Assembly (NCBI GenBank): GCA_002407775.1
Contig: DHOP01000056.1
Location: 1-58,165 of the forward strand
Direction: 5' to 3'
Source: Prevotella sp. UBA5387
GTDB taxonomy: Bacteria > Bacteroidota > Bacteroidia > Bacteroidales > Bacteroidaceae
DNA length: 58,165 bases
Notes under the pieces: model-generated
Databases searched by the model: none
Told to the model about the DNA's origin: nothing
The model's input: only the letters and a program-made list of their open reading frames with translations
Made by a program: the position numbers and the translations under genes
Shown here: piece by piece, positions 36,101 to 45,300 of the stretch
Position numbering within the stretch: position 1 is the stretch's first letter
Layout: each line of letters starts with the position of its first letter

Positions 36101-36419
36101 AGCAGCTCGACTTCGTCCTATCTTGATGACGTCATTGGCCATGATTGTTGGTCTGTTGCCATTGATGTTTGCATCAGGTGTAGGCAAGAATGGTAATCAA
36201 ACATTAGGAGCCGCAGCTGTGGGTGGTATGTTGATTGGAACACTCGTGCAAATATTCATCGTACCTGCGTTGTTTGTACTCTTCCAGTGGTTGCAGGAGA
36301 AGTTCACACCTCTTGTTTTTGAGGATGAGATGAATTCCGAGGCTGCCGCTGAGTTAAAACAGTACTCGCACACCATAGAGTTGGCTAACTCTAATAATCA
36401 GAAACAGATAGAGGAATAA
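33135..36419 (+). CDS. RND multidrug efflux permease (AcrB/HAE1 type)
   Basis: The product is 1094 aa, full length for the family, with twelve predicted TM segments and two large periplasmic loops. It begins with MSFSGFIKRPVLSTVISIFFVLLG, a typical HAE1 start, and TM4 carries the proton-relay pair in VVDDAIVVVEAVHAKL. The last third contains SAQYESYLLPLSVILSIPFGLAG and GLLAKNAILIVQFA. It is driven by the proton gradient and exports drugs, bile acids or similar amphiphiles in relatives. It starts 57 bases after the adaptor and 3 bases before the outer-membrane partner. Confidence 0.95.
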   Translation: MSFSGFIKRPVLSTVISIFFVLLGTIGLISLPIEQYPDIAPPTIAVYTSYQGADAETVMNSVITPLEESINGVENMTYMTSTASNGGMASITVFFKQGTDPNMASVNVQNRVAQAQALLPAEVTKVGVIVAKRQTSNVIMYSLSSDDGRYDSKFLTNYNNINIVPLLKRVKGVGDVQGPSTDSYSMRIWLKPEKMKQYGLIPSDIVGALAEQNIEAAPGAMGENSDVAYEYTLRYKGRLNTVEEYQNIILTSKTTGETLYLKDVAEMELGSLTYQVKILNNGRPAVMGMVQQVAGSNATQIAKDVKADLAEAQKSMPPGMKYTIEQDVTEFLFASIHEVVFTLIITLLLVFFVVYIFLQDFRSTLIPMIAVPVSLIGTFLFLWLFGFSINLLTLSALLLAIAIVVDDAIVVVEAVHAKLDQGYQSALTASIDAMNEISSAIISITLVMSAVFIPVSFIGGTSGTFYREFGVTMAVAIVISAINALTLSPALCAIFLKPKHEEGGTQKSNFVNRFHAGFNHVFGKVTEKYKKGVTRMIEHRIITAIVVVIGIAVLTISMVVTSTGLVPDEDTGTLFVTISATPGTSQKRTQEIADQVDKMLASNPAIKRRVSVTGYNFIAGAGSDQATFIVKLKNFEERASKNIFTRIKDAISGQGAAAIFVNPLEANMVLGMIYKQTAVIKDAQILAFGPPMIPGFSANNGVSMSLQDKSGGDLNKFYDVAQSFLKELGKRPEIQRAMTSYNPNYPQFMVDVNVAKCKQAGTSPASVLSTLQGYYGGMYASNFNAYGKLFRVMLQGSAESRMRPEDLSNIYVRLASGQMSPVSEFVSLRRIYGPSSIFRFNLFTSINLNVMPNSGYTTGDAIKACEEVAAQTLPKGYGYEYSGLTRSEAESSNSTALIFVLCFVFVYLILSAQYESYLLPLSVILSIPFGLAGAFMFTNLFGHSNDIYMQISLIMLIGLLAKNAILIVQFALERRRTGMAIKYAAILGAAARLRPILMTSLAMIVGLLPLMFASGVGKNGNQTLGAAAVGGMLIGTLVQIFIVPALFVLFQWLQEKFTPLVFEDEMNSEAAAELKQYSHTIELANSNNQKQIEE

Positions 36420-36422
36420 GTT

Positions 36423-37805
36423 ATGAGAATAAGAAATATGCTAATAGTTGCCTTTGCAGCCCTGTCATTGACAGGCTGCAAGAGCCTCTATGGAAAATAT
36501 GAGCGACCAGCGGTTAACACTTCAGGACTTTTTCGTGATAGTGTCTCACTTACCGACACGGTTGCTGCAAGTGATACCTTGAGTTTTGGTAACATGCCAT
36601 GGCGAGAGGTGTTTATCGATCCACAATTGCAGGCGCTCATTCAGAAGGCGTTGGACAATAATCCGAACTTGCTTAATGCAGCACTCAATGTGCAGATGGC
36701 TGAGGAGCAGCTCAAGGTGGCTAAACTGGCTTTTTTGCCACAGTTTGTGTTCACTCCACAGGGTAGCATCACTCGTTTCAATGATGCGACAACTCAGAGT
36801 TATAGCCTGCCAGTTACTGCAAGTTGGAATATTCCGCTCTTCGGAGGTCTTACTGCTGCCAAGCGCGGTCAGCAGGTTTCCCTCCTTCAGATGAAGGACT
36901 ATCAGGTCAGCGTGAAGACACAACTTATATCAGGTGTGGCTAATCTTTATTATTCACTTTTGATGCTCGATCGTCAGATGGAGTTGATTGGTGAAATGGA
37001 GATGCTCACCAAGCAGACATGGCAACAGCTTTCAGCTATGAAAGAAGGTCGTATGGGCTATCGTTCCACTGCAATTCAGGCTGCAGAGTCGAACTATTAT
37101 TCGGTTCTGACCCGCAAGACCGATCTCGATCGGCAGATTCGTGAGGCAGAGAACGCACTAAGCTTGTTACTAGGCGAACCATCTCAGACCATATCTCGTG
37201 GTAAGTTGGCTGGCCAAAGTCTCCCTGAGAGCTTCTCTACTGGTGTTGGTGTTCAACTGCTACGCAATCGTGCAGATGTTCATGCCAACGAAATGGCTCT
37301 AGCAGCGTGCTTCTATGACATACAGTATGCCCGTAGTAAGTTCTATCCTACGATCAGCATTAGCGGTACGGGAGGATTCAGTAATGGTCAGGGACTGGTT
37401 AATCCAGGTCAATGGCTGCTTTCCGCCGTGGGTTCATTGACACAGCCAATCTTCATGAACGGTCAGCTTGTAGCAGGACTTCGCGTGGCTGAAGACCAAT
37501 ACAAGCAGGCTTACAACAACTGGCAGAACAGTATTTTGACCGCTGGAAGTGAAGTGAGCAATGCCTTAGTTCTTTACAATGCGTCCGCAAAGAAGAGTGC
37601 TATCGAACAGAAGCAGATCGAGGTATTGAAGAAGAACGTTACTGATACTCATGCTTTGCTTAATATGGCAGGCAGTACCTATCTTGAGGTTATCACCGCT
37701 GAGAGCAACCTGCTCAATGTGCAGCTTTCTCAAGTTGCTGATGATTTCTATAAGATGCAAGCTGTGGTGAACCTCTATCAAGCATTGGGCGGAGGAGTAA
37801 ACTAA
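36423..37805 (+). CDS. outer-membrane efflux channel lipoprotein (TolC/OprM family)
   Basis: The product is 460 aa with a lipoprotein signal ending at LTGC (Cys19). Two OEP repeats are visible: one with DPQLQALIQKALDNNPNLL and AEEQLKVAKLAFLPQF, the second with LRNRADVHANEMALAACFYDIQYARSKFYPTISISG. It completes the tripartite pump with the preceding two genes. It ends LNVQLSQVADDFYKMQAVVNLYQALGGGV, as usual. No strong terminator is seen in the 204 bases that follow. Confidence 0.94.
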   Translation: MRIRNMLIVAFAALSLTGCKSLYGKYERPAVNTSGLFRDSVSLTDTVAASDTLSFGNMPWREVFIDPQLQALIQKALDNNPNLLNAALNVQMAEEQLKVAKLAFLPQFVFTPQGSITRFNDATTQSYSLPVTASWNIPLFGGLTAAKRGQQVSLLQMKDYQVSVKTQLISGVANLYYSLLMLDRQMELIGEMEMLTKQTWQQLSAMKEGRMGYRSTAIQAAESNYYSVLTRKTDLDRQIREAENALSLLLGEPSQTISRGKLAGQSLPESFSTGVGVQLLRNRADVHANEMALAACFYDIQYARSKFYPTISISGTGGFSNGQGLVNPGQWLLSAVGSLTQPIFMNGQLVAGLRVAEDQYKQAYNNWQNSILTAGSEVSNALVLYNASAKKSAIEQKQIEVLKKNVTDTHALLNMAGSTYLEVITAESNLLNVQLSQVADDFYKMQAVVNLYQALGGGVN

Positions 37806-38009
37806 CGAGTTCAAACATTTCTTATTCCACTTATCTGGAAGAGAAAGTCAACTCTGAGAACTTGCATGGTTCCTAAACGCAAAGAATAACGATAACAGAA
37901 TAACCAGAAAAAAATCCCTTAAAGCAAACTGGGCTTCTTTGAAGTTTTGATCTCTCACAATTAATATAAGCTGAGTGCACAAATCTTCAGAAATAGGGAA
38001 ATATCTATT

Positions 38010-38792
38010 ATGTCAAGTGAAATAAGTCCAAAGGCAGAAGTTTCCCCCAAAGCAAAGATTGGGGATGGCTGTAAGATATATCCGTTTGTCTATATCGAGG
38101 ACGACGTGGTGATAGGAGACAATTGTATCATCTATCCTTTTGTGAGTGTGCTCAATGGTACTCGTATGGGCAATAACAATAAAATCTACCAGTGCACAGT
38201 GCTTGGTGCGTTGCCACAAGATTTTTCCTTTACGGGTGATGAAACAGAACTAGTCATTGGCGATGGTAATACCATTCGTGAAAACGTGGTCATCAATCGT
38301 GCGACTCACGTTGGGGGAAAGACGATTGTCGGCAATGAGAACTTCTTAATGGAGGGATCTCATATCAGCCATGATACTCATATTGGTCATTGCAATGTTT
38401 TTGGCTACGGTACAAAGATAGCTGGAAGTTGCGAGATTGGCAATGGAGTGATTTTCTCTTCTTCGGTTATAGAGAATGGTGGGACGCGTGTTGGCGATCT
38501 AGCCATGATTCAGGCTGGTACCCGATTCTCCAAAGACGTTCCTCCTTATATCATTGCAGGAGGCAATCCTATAGCTTATGCTGGTCCCAATACCACAATG
38601 ATGTCAACAAGAAAAATCGAAGAGCGTATACAGAAGCATGTCGCTAACGCCTATCGATTGCTATTTCATGGACAGAATAGTGCATTCGATTCCATGCTGC
38701 AAATCAAAGAACAGGTTCCTGATAGCAATGAAATCCGTAACATAGTCGATTTTATCAAGACCACGGATAAAGGTATTATATCAAAGCTATAA
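38010..38792 (+). CDS. LpxA-like UDP-GlcNAc O-acyltransferase family protein
   Basis: The product is 260 aa, a left-handed beta-helix made of hexapeptide repeats (for example AKIGDGCKIYPFVYIEDDVVIGDN). The acyltransferase histidine pair is present in GSHISHDTHIGH (H118, H121). The C-terminal helical part differs from classical LpxA, lacking the GLRRRGF-type segment and reading TTMMSTRKIEERIQKH instead. LpxA makes the first lipid A precursor. Classical Bacteroidetes lpxA usually sits next to lpxC-fabZ, which is not here, so this could be a paralogue. It stands alone and has a terminator. Confidence 0.75.
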   Translation: MSSEISPKAEVSPKAKIGDGCKIYPFVYIEDDVVIGDNCIIYPFVSVLNGTRMGNNNKIYQCTVLGALPQDFSFTGDETELVIGDGNTIRENVVINRATHVGGKTIVGNENFLMEGSHISHDTHIGHCNVFGYGTKIAGSCEIGNGVIFSSSVIENGGTRVGDLAMIQAGTRFSKDVPPYIIAGGNPIAYAGPNTTMMSTRKIEERIQKHVANAYRLLFHGQNSAFDSMLQIKEQVPDSNEIRNIVDFIKTTDKGIISKL

Positions 38793-38828
38793 ACTAGCTT
38801 ACTTGTAATATTACAATTAAAATAGAGG

Positions 38829-38859
38829 AGAGATGACCTAACGATCATCTCTTCTTTTG
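38829..38859 (+). terminator. terminator after the LpxA-like gene
   Basis: AGAGATGA (38829-38836) pairs with TCATCTCT (38845-38852) around an 8-base loop and is followed by TCTTTTG. Confidence 0.75.
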
Positions 38860-38994
38860 TTGTATTTTAGATTGATTTACGAAGTGATCTTTCCAGTTGT
38901 ACCGACCTAATCAGCTTTTAATAGAACAGGTCTGGTCGATATGACAATAAAAAAAGAAACTATTAACTCATTGAGTAATAGTCTCTTATCAAAG

Positions 38995-39067
38995 TCGGGA
39001 TTACTGGACTCGAACCAGCGACCTCGCGCCCCCCAGACGTGTGCGCTACCAACTGCGCCAAATCCCG
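38995..39067 (-). tRNA. tRNA-Pro(GGG)
   Basis: On the minus strand the 73-base gene folds as a cloverleaf: acceptor CGGGATT/AATCCCG, D-stem GCGC/GCGC, anticodon loop CTGGGGG giving GGG at positions 34-36, and T-arm GCTGG-TTCGAGT-CCAGT, with discriminator A. CCA is not encoded. One pair in the anticodon stem (A28-C42) is mismatched, where a U would be expected at 42. Confidence 0.93.
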
Positions 39068-39182
39068 TATTTGTGAATGCAAAGGTACCCAATATGAACG
39101 AATATTCCAAATTTTCATTGAAGTTTTTGCCGCGTTTACTTTATTTATAGGTCCTCGGTAGCATGGTTAAGCATTAATTTAG

Positions 39183-39190
39183 TAAATTTG
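39183..39190 (+). promoter_or_regulatory. -7 box of the M43-type protease gene
   Basis: TAAATTTG lies 66 bases before the ATG. The leader contains an octamer pair CCAAGAGA-CCAAGAGA and a weak stem GCCAA/TTGGC. Confidence 0.55.
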
Positions 39191-39256
39191 CCCATACATA
39201 ATATTTAGCTGCCAAGAGACCAAGAGATTGGCGGTTAACCTTCATACACAAGTATA

Positions 39257-40435
39257 ATGAAGTACAAATGGCTTTTATTGACTTTTCTCTTTGTTGCGAC
39301 GCTTCTTGCTAGTTGTGGTGGCAACGATGGCTTAGATACACAAACTCAGCAGCAAGTTAACGATCAGGATGAGGATGCAACCACAAAAACTGTTGATAGT
39401 AATTATCAATATCACTTGCCTGTAATATTCCATGTGTTCTATAAGGACCAAAACGATGCTTCGCAATATGTTCCAGCCTCACGTTTGAAGAGTCTGTTGC
39501 AGTATGTCAACGAGATATATAAGGGTGGCGTCTATGGTGAGAGTGCCAACACTCATTTAACTTTTGAGCTGGCAGAACGAGACGAGAGTGGGAAAATGTT
39601 ATCCACTCCAGGTGTGGAATATATCAACTATACTGGAGATTTCCCCATCGATGAGACAACGTTCATGTCCTCTGCTGATAATGCCAAATATGTTTGGGAC
39701 CCCAACGAATATATTAATGTAATGCTCTATCCATTTAAAGACTTTGGCAATAACATGGTACTAGGTTTGTCGCATACCCCATATACCGTAAAGGCAAACC
39801 ATGAGTTGGAAGGATTAGATGTCGTTGATACGAAGTATGTTTCAAAGTCTCAACTACGTTATCCGCGCTGTTCTTCAATCAATAGTACATTCATGGGGCA
39901 GCGAGACGGCGGCGGCTATTATCAGTCCGATCGATATACCAATGTTAATCATCAGGCAACCTATCTGACTACTACTGATATAGCGGTCACCATGGCGCAT
40001 GAGTTAGGCCACTATCTTGGACTCTTCCACATGTTTACGGAGCGACTTGATGAGACCACTTCGGCTGATTCTTATGCTCCCTTGGACTCTTGTGGTGACA
40101 CAGACTTTTGCAAAGACACGCCGTCTTACAATCGAGCAGAGTATAATAACTATTTGGACTCCTATTTTGCAAGCACACCATCCACAAGCTACAACCTTGA
40201 TTATATGCTCAAGCGTTACGCTTGCGATGCCACAGTGTTCTATAGTGCAAACATCATGGACTATGCTTTTTCTCTTGGCTATAAGATATCCCCTGACCAG
40301 AAGGATAGAATTCGCCACGTCTTATATTACAGTCCGTTAATTCCAGGCCCTAAGCTCAATGGCGCCAACACTCGTTCTGGTGTCACCATCGAGCCGTCTA
40401 ATAAGATTTATACCAGTCCACGATTCTTCAGATAA
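39257..40435 (+). CDS. M43 (cytophagalysin/pappalysin)-type zinc metalloprotease lipoprotein
   Basis: The product is 392 aa. The lipoprotein signal ends at LLASC (Cys20). The metzincin zinc site is HELGHYLGLFH (H248, E249, H252, H258), followed by the disulfide-type segment SCGDTDFCKDTPSYN and a Met-turn NIMDYAF. This order is characteristic of peptidase family M43. It should act outside the cytoplasm, anchored to a membrane. No type IX secretion C-terminal domain is seen. It is followed by aroA after 17 bases. The substrate is unknown. Confidence 0.88.
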   Translation: MKYKWLLLTFLFVATLLASCGGNDGLDTQTQQQVNDQDEDATTKTVDSNYQYHLPVIFHVFYKDQNDASQYVPASRLKSLLQYVNEIYKGGVYGESANTHLTFELAERDESGKMLSTPGVEYINYTGDFPIDETTFMSSADNAKYVWDPNEYINVMLYPFKDFGNNMVLGLSHTPYTVKANHELEGLDVVDTKYVSKSQLRYPRCSSINSTFMGQRDGGGYYQSDRYTNVNHQATYLTTTDIAVTMAHELGHYLGLFHMFTERLDETTSADSYAPLDSCGDTDFCKDTPSYNRAEYNNYLDSYFASTPSTSYNLDYMLKRYACDATVFYSANIMDYAFSLGYKISPDQKDRIRHVLYYSPLIPGPKLNGANTRSGVTIEPSNKIYTSPRFFR

Positions 40436-40452
40436 TTCGTAACAATATCTCC

Positions 40453-41730
40453 ATGATATATAAAATCACGGCACCCCAAACACTTTCAGCTACTATAGCA
40501 CTGCCGTCATCAAAGAGCATCAGCAATCGTGCGCTCATCTTACACGCCCTTTCTGGTGGTAATATCCTCCCGGATAATTTGTCTAACAGTGATGATACAG
40601 AGGTAATAATCAATGCCTTGAAGCATCGGCCAGATACCATTGACATCAAGGCTGCAGGAACGGCCATGCGGTTTATGACTGCTTATCTTGCAACCATCGA
40701 TGGCGAACATGTGATAACAGGTACAGAGCGCATGAAGCATCGGCCCATTGGCGTGCTCGTAGATGCCTTGATAAATCTTGGCGCTGACATCGAATATGTC
40801 GGTCAAGAGGGATTTCCTCCCTTGCGCATCCGTGGTCAAAAGCTTACCGGTGGACGGTTAGACATTCCGGGAAATGTCAGTTCTCAGTTCATCTCAGCTC
40901 TTCTGATGGTGGGACCTACTATGGTCAATGGGCTGGAAATACATCTTACGGGCAATGTTGTCTCTAGACCATATATCGATCTAACGTTATCATTGATGAA
41001 GCGGTTCGGTGCTGACGTAGCATGGACCAGTGTGGATACCATCACCGTAAAGCCAAAGCAATTTGTGGAAAATCCATTCATTATCGAAAATGATTGGAGT
41101 GCCGCGAGTTATTGGTATGAGATAATGGCACTGTATAGTGGCCGTGAAGCATCTGTGAAACTTTATGGACTGAGTGATGGTTCTCAACAGGGCGACTCCA
41201 TTGTAAAGTTTATTTTCTCCTTGCTTGGCATCAAGACTAACTTTGTAAAAGCTGTCGTCGGAATGCCAACGACCGTAAGTCTTACCTCGCGCATTGGGCA
41301 TGTGCAACGGTTGGACTTCGACTTCATCAATTGTCCCGATCTTGCTCAGACTGTGGTTGTTACCTGTTGCGCACTTGGAGTCAATTTCCATTTCACTGGT
41401 CTTTCCAGTCTTCGCATCAAAGAGACAGATAGAATAGAAGCTCTTAAGACCGAGTTGCTTAAGGTAGGCTTTGTCATAGACAGTGTCGGTGATTCCGATT
41501 TGCTATGGGAGGGTAAACGATGCGAGCCATCATTTGACCCAATAGAAACCTACGAAGACCATCGCATGGCCATGGCTTTCGCACCTTTGGCAATTCTATT
41601 TCCGGAAATTCGCATCAAGAATCCCGAAGTTGTTACAAAGTCCTATCCTCGATTCTGGGATGATTTGCAGCTTGCTGGCTTTACTGTTGCATCGAGCACC
41701 TCTGCCTGGAGAATACGACAGATGGATTAA
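40453..41730 (+). CDS. aroA: 3-phosphoshikimate 1-carboxyvinyltransferase (EPSP synthase)
   Basis: The product is 425 aa, with the two-domain inside-out barrel of the family. Substrate-binding segments visible are LPSSKSISNRALIL at the start, AGTAMRFMTAYLA, LDIPGNVSSQFISALLM and the end KETDRIEALKTEL and EDHRMAMAFAPLA. It catalyses the sixth step of the shikimate pathway. It lies 17 bases after the metalloprotease, which may simply be read-through. A form-B repeat array lies 19 bases after its stop. Confidence 0.95.
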   Translation: MIYKITAPQTLSATIALPSSKSISNRALILHALSGGNILPDNLSNSDDTEVIINALKHRPDTIDIKAAGTAMRFMTAYLATIDGEHVITGTERMKHRPIGVLVDALINLGADIEYVGQEGFPPLRIRGQKLTGGRLDIPGNVSSQFISALLMVGPTMVNGLEIHLTGNVVSRPYIDLTLSLMKRFGADVAWTSVDTITVKPKQFVENPFIIENDWSAASYWYEIMALYSGREASVKLYGLSDGSQQGDSIVKFIFSLLGIKTNFVKAVVGMPTTVSLTSRIGHVQRLDFDFINCPDLAQTVVVTCCALGVNFHFTGLSSLRIKETDRIEALKTELLKVGFVIDSVGDSDLLWEGKRCEPSFDPIETYEDHRMAMAFAPLAILFPEIRIKNPEVVTKSYPRFWDDLQLAGFTVASSTSAWRIRQMD

Positions 41731-41748
41731 AAGGCAAACATTAGGATT

Positions 41749-41814
41749 GTGAATCAAATTGAATTACTCTGTGAAACAAATTGAATCATGCTGTGAATCA
41801 AATTGAATCACATG
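41749..41814 (+). repeat. 22-bp tandem array, form B, three units
   Basis: Units begin at 41749, 41771 and 41793, each GTGAAwCAAATTGAATyA followed by a variable end (CTCT, TGCT, CATG). They share the core with 29445-29532. It lies between aroA and the next gene on the same strand. Confidence 0.85.
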
Positions 41815-41841
41815 CTGTAATATAATGAAATATTGTCTAAT

Positions 41842-42228
41842 ATGCTATATCTGATATTTTTACTCATAGCCCTTGGTTTGTTTGCCGCTTTGTTGGGGTA
41901 TGTTTCTCAGCGGCGACACGGTGAGTCTCCCATTATGGAAGCACTTTCAGGCGAATGTGCAACTTGTTCCTCTTCTTCTTCTCTCTGTGAGCAGGAATGC
42001 TTAATGGAAGCAGCGACAAAGCCTGTAGAATACTTTGAGGATGAGGAGTTGGATAGGTATGTCGGTCGTCCATCAGATTCCTATACCGAAGAAGAGACAC
42101 AGCAGTTTGCAGAGGTGCTTGAGACTTTACGACGTGACGAGGTGAAGGCTTGGAACCGTAGCCTCATTCTTCGTGGCATCAATATGCCTGATGGTATCAA
42201 GGACGAATTCGTCACACTGGCAGAATGA
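41842..42228 (+). CDS. small Cys-rich membrane protein of unknown function
   Basis: I start at ATG 41842 (MLYLIFLLIALGLFAALLG); a TTG at 41833 is in frame. The 128-aa product has one TM at the N-terminus and a soluble tail with four cysteines in the order CATC-x6-C-x3-C (near residues 39-52), which could bind a metal or Fe-S cluster. The rest is acidic and helical. It lies upstream of sprE and porX, an arrangement I believe is common in Bacteroidales, but its function is not known to me. Confidence 0.7.
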   Translation: MLYLIFLLIALGLFAALLGYVSQRRHGESPIMEALSGECATCSSSSSLCEQECLMEAATKPVEYFEDEELDRYVGRPSDSYTEEETQQFAEVLETLRRDEVKAWNRSLILRGINMPDGIKDEFVTLAE

Positions 42229-42329
42229 TTTTGGTAAAGACAGAATATTGTGGCCATCTAAATGCTCTAACCTTTTTGCTATATCTAAACATCTGTAAGC
42301 CCTAAAACCCTTGTACCTCTGCAATAATT

Positions 42330-42365
42330 ATGGCAAAACAGGGTTATTATATCGTTGAGAAATAG
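42330..42365 (+). other. 11-codon upstream ORF overlapping the sprE start
   Basis: An ATG at 42330 opens MAKQGYYIVEK and a TAG ends it at 42365, in a different frame from sprE. It covers the TTG at 42355. A near-consensus TACCTCTG at 42314-42321 could place the transcript start only a few bases before the ATG. It might couple translation to sprE, or be chance. Confidence 0.35.
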
Positions 42366-45300
42366 ATTGCACATTGCTTTCATCACCATAGTGTGTCTTA
42401 CACTACTCATGGCGAGCTGTTCCACCGAGAAGAATAACGCAAGTTCTCGGTGGTGGCATTCATTTAATGCCCGTTACAATACCTACTACAATGGTTCCGT
42501 AGCTTACATCGACGGATCTTTGGAAAAGGAGAATGGCAATCGAGATAATTACACAGAAATCATCCCTCTCTACACAGTTGGTAACAAAACTTACCGTACT
42601 CTTGGCAAAGCTAACTTTGATAAAGCCATAGAGAAGGCTGAGAAAGCCATCAAGTTACATAGTATCAAGCGACGTCCCGAGTGGAACAGCCGGCGCAGTA
42701 AGACCGAGAAAGATATTGAATGGCTTGGCCGAAAGGAATATAATCCTTTTCTATGGAAGGCATGGATGCTCATGGGAAGGTCGCAATTTTACCAAGGCGA
42801 CTTTGATGGGGCCATCTCGACATTCAATTACATGAGTCGGCTCTATGCTACGCAACCAGCTATTTACGGTCGTGCCAGAGCGTGGTTGGCCAAAAGCTAT
42901 GTTGAGAATGACTTTCTGTATGATGCCGAGGATGTGATGCGCAACATGCAGCGTGACTCCATTCACTGGCGTGCCAAGAAGGAATGGGATTACACTATGG
43001 CAGACTATTACATCCATTCTAAGGACTATGAGCGTGCAATTCCATACTTAAAGCAAGTAATCAAGCATGAGATGAGAAGCAAACAGCGCGCCAGAGAGAA
43101 TTTCCTCCTTGGCCAGTTGGAGGCTTCGCTCGGACATAAGGCAGAGGCATATAAAGCCTACCAAAAGGTAATCGGCCAAAATCCACCTTATGAATTGGAA
43201 TTTAATGCACGCATCGCCCAGACCGAAGTAATGACAGGACAGTCGAAAAAGGCTGTTTCGAAGCTGAAAGCCATGGCTCGATCGGATAAGAACAAGGACT
43301 ATCTTGATCAAGTCTATTATGCTATTGGCAATATTTATCTTGCTCAACGTGACACCGCACAAGCTATTTCCAATTACGAGACAGGTAACAAGAAGGCTAA
43401 GCGTAGTGGTATTGAGAAAGGTGTTCTTTTGCTAAGGTTAGGTGACCTCTATTGGGCAAAGGAGAAATTCAGTGATGCTCAGCGCTGTTATGGTGAGGCG
43501 ATAGGTCTTCTCGACAAGGAGCGTAAGGACTATGAACAGCTGTCTAACAGATCGAAAGTGCTTGATGAGTTGGTGCCTTACACCGAGACCGTGCACTTGC
43601 AGGATTCGCTTCAACAGTTGGCTAAGATGAGCGAGAGCGACCGCAACGCTTCCATCGACCGCGTGATAGCTGCGCTAAAGAAGAAGGAAAAGGAGGAGCG
43701 TAATCGTCTAGCAGAGGAAAATGCTCAGCAAGTGATGCAGCGCAACGGTGCTATTGGCAATACCAACCGACCTGTGCAGCCCACTGTGCCAAGACCAGGA
43801 CAACAGAACGGGGCTTGGTACTTCTACAATCCTATGGCTGTGCAACAAGGGAAGCAGCAATTCCAACAGCTTTGGGGTAAGCGCGGAAATGTGGATAACT
43901 GGCAACGCAACAACACCACGGTGGTTGCTGGTGTGGGTGGTACGGATGACTTTGCCAATCTCACTGATGCTCAGCGCGACTCAATGGTGCAAGCTACAAT
44001 CGCTAAAGACTCCCTTGAACAGAAGAACGACACCGCAAAGAATGATCCTCACAATCGAGAATTCTACTTATCTCAGATTCCGTTTACATCCGAACAGGTT
44101 GACGCAAGCAACCTGTTGATCATGGATGGATTATACAACAGTGGCGTGATTTTCAAGGATAAACTAGATAATCTATCTCTAAGTGAGAAGGCGTTAGTAA
44201 GACTCGTCGACAGTTATCCATTGTATGAGCAAATGGACAAGGCGTATTATCACCTCTTCTTACTCTTTTCTCGCAAGGGAGACACACAGAGGGCACAGGA
44301 CTATCTAAATCAATTGAGCAGTAAATTTCCTGATAGTGAGTGGACCAAAATACTCACAGATCCGTACTTCGCTCAAAATGCCAAGATAGGAGTGCATCTC
44401 GAAGATTCACTTTATGCAGCCACTTACAATGCCTTTAAAGCAGATAAGTTGCAAGAAGTACGCAGTAATGCTCGTATCTCAGAACAGAGATTCCCTCTTG
44501 GAGCCAATCGCGACAAGTTCTTGTTTATTGACGGATTGGGTAAGCTGAATAGTGGTGACGTAGAAGGATGCCTGGCAGACATGCGCACCATTGTGGAGGA
44601 ATTTCCACAAAGCGGATTGGCAGAGATGGCCGGTATGATAGTTAATGGCGTAAAGGAAGGACGTCGACTGCATGGTGGGAAGTTCGATCTTGGTGATGTG
44701 TGGAGTAGGCGAAGTGTTGTGCTCAGTGACAGTGATTCCATTCAAGCCAAGCAGTTGAGCAATGAGCGTAATACAAATTTCGTATTCCTTATGGTCTATC
44801 CACCTGACTCTGTGGATCAAAATAAATTACTTTATCAATTGGCTCGATACAACTTTACGAGTTACTTGGTACGTAACTTCGATATTGCCATAGAGGAAGT
44901 TGAGGGTCTTAATAGAATGAAGGTCGCTGGTTTTCTTAATTATGATGAAGCTTTGCAATATGCACATCAACTTCTTCAGCAGGAGAATGTGGTCAACCAA
45001 ATGGGCAAAGCCAGACCGATTCTCATCAGCGAGGAGAACCTTCCTCTTCTTGGCACAAACTTCAGTTATGAGGAATACAGCAAGTTCTATGACCAACACT
45101 TTGCCCCCTTGGAAATATCAACGTTCCATCTGCTTACCGAACCGACTGAAGTGACCACCCAACCAATGGTTGAGCCAGAGACGCCTACGACCGAAACGCA
45201 AATAGATAACTTCCTTAATGGCATTGTTGTTGCTCCTGAAGAACCAACTGTGCCTCGGGAGACGGTGATACCAACAACAGAAACGACTGTGCCACAAAGC

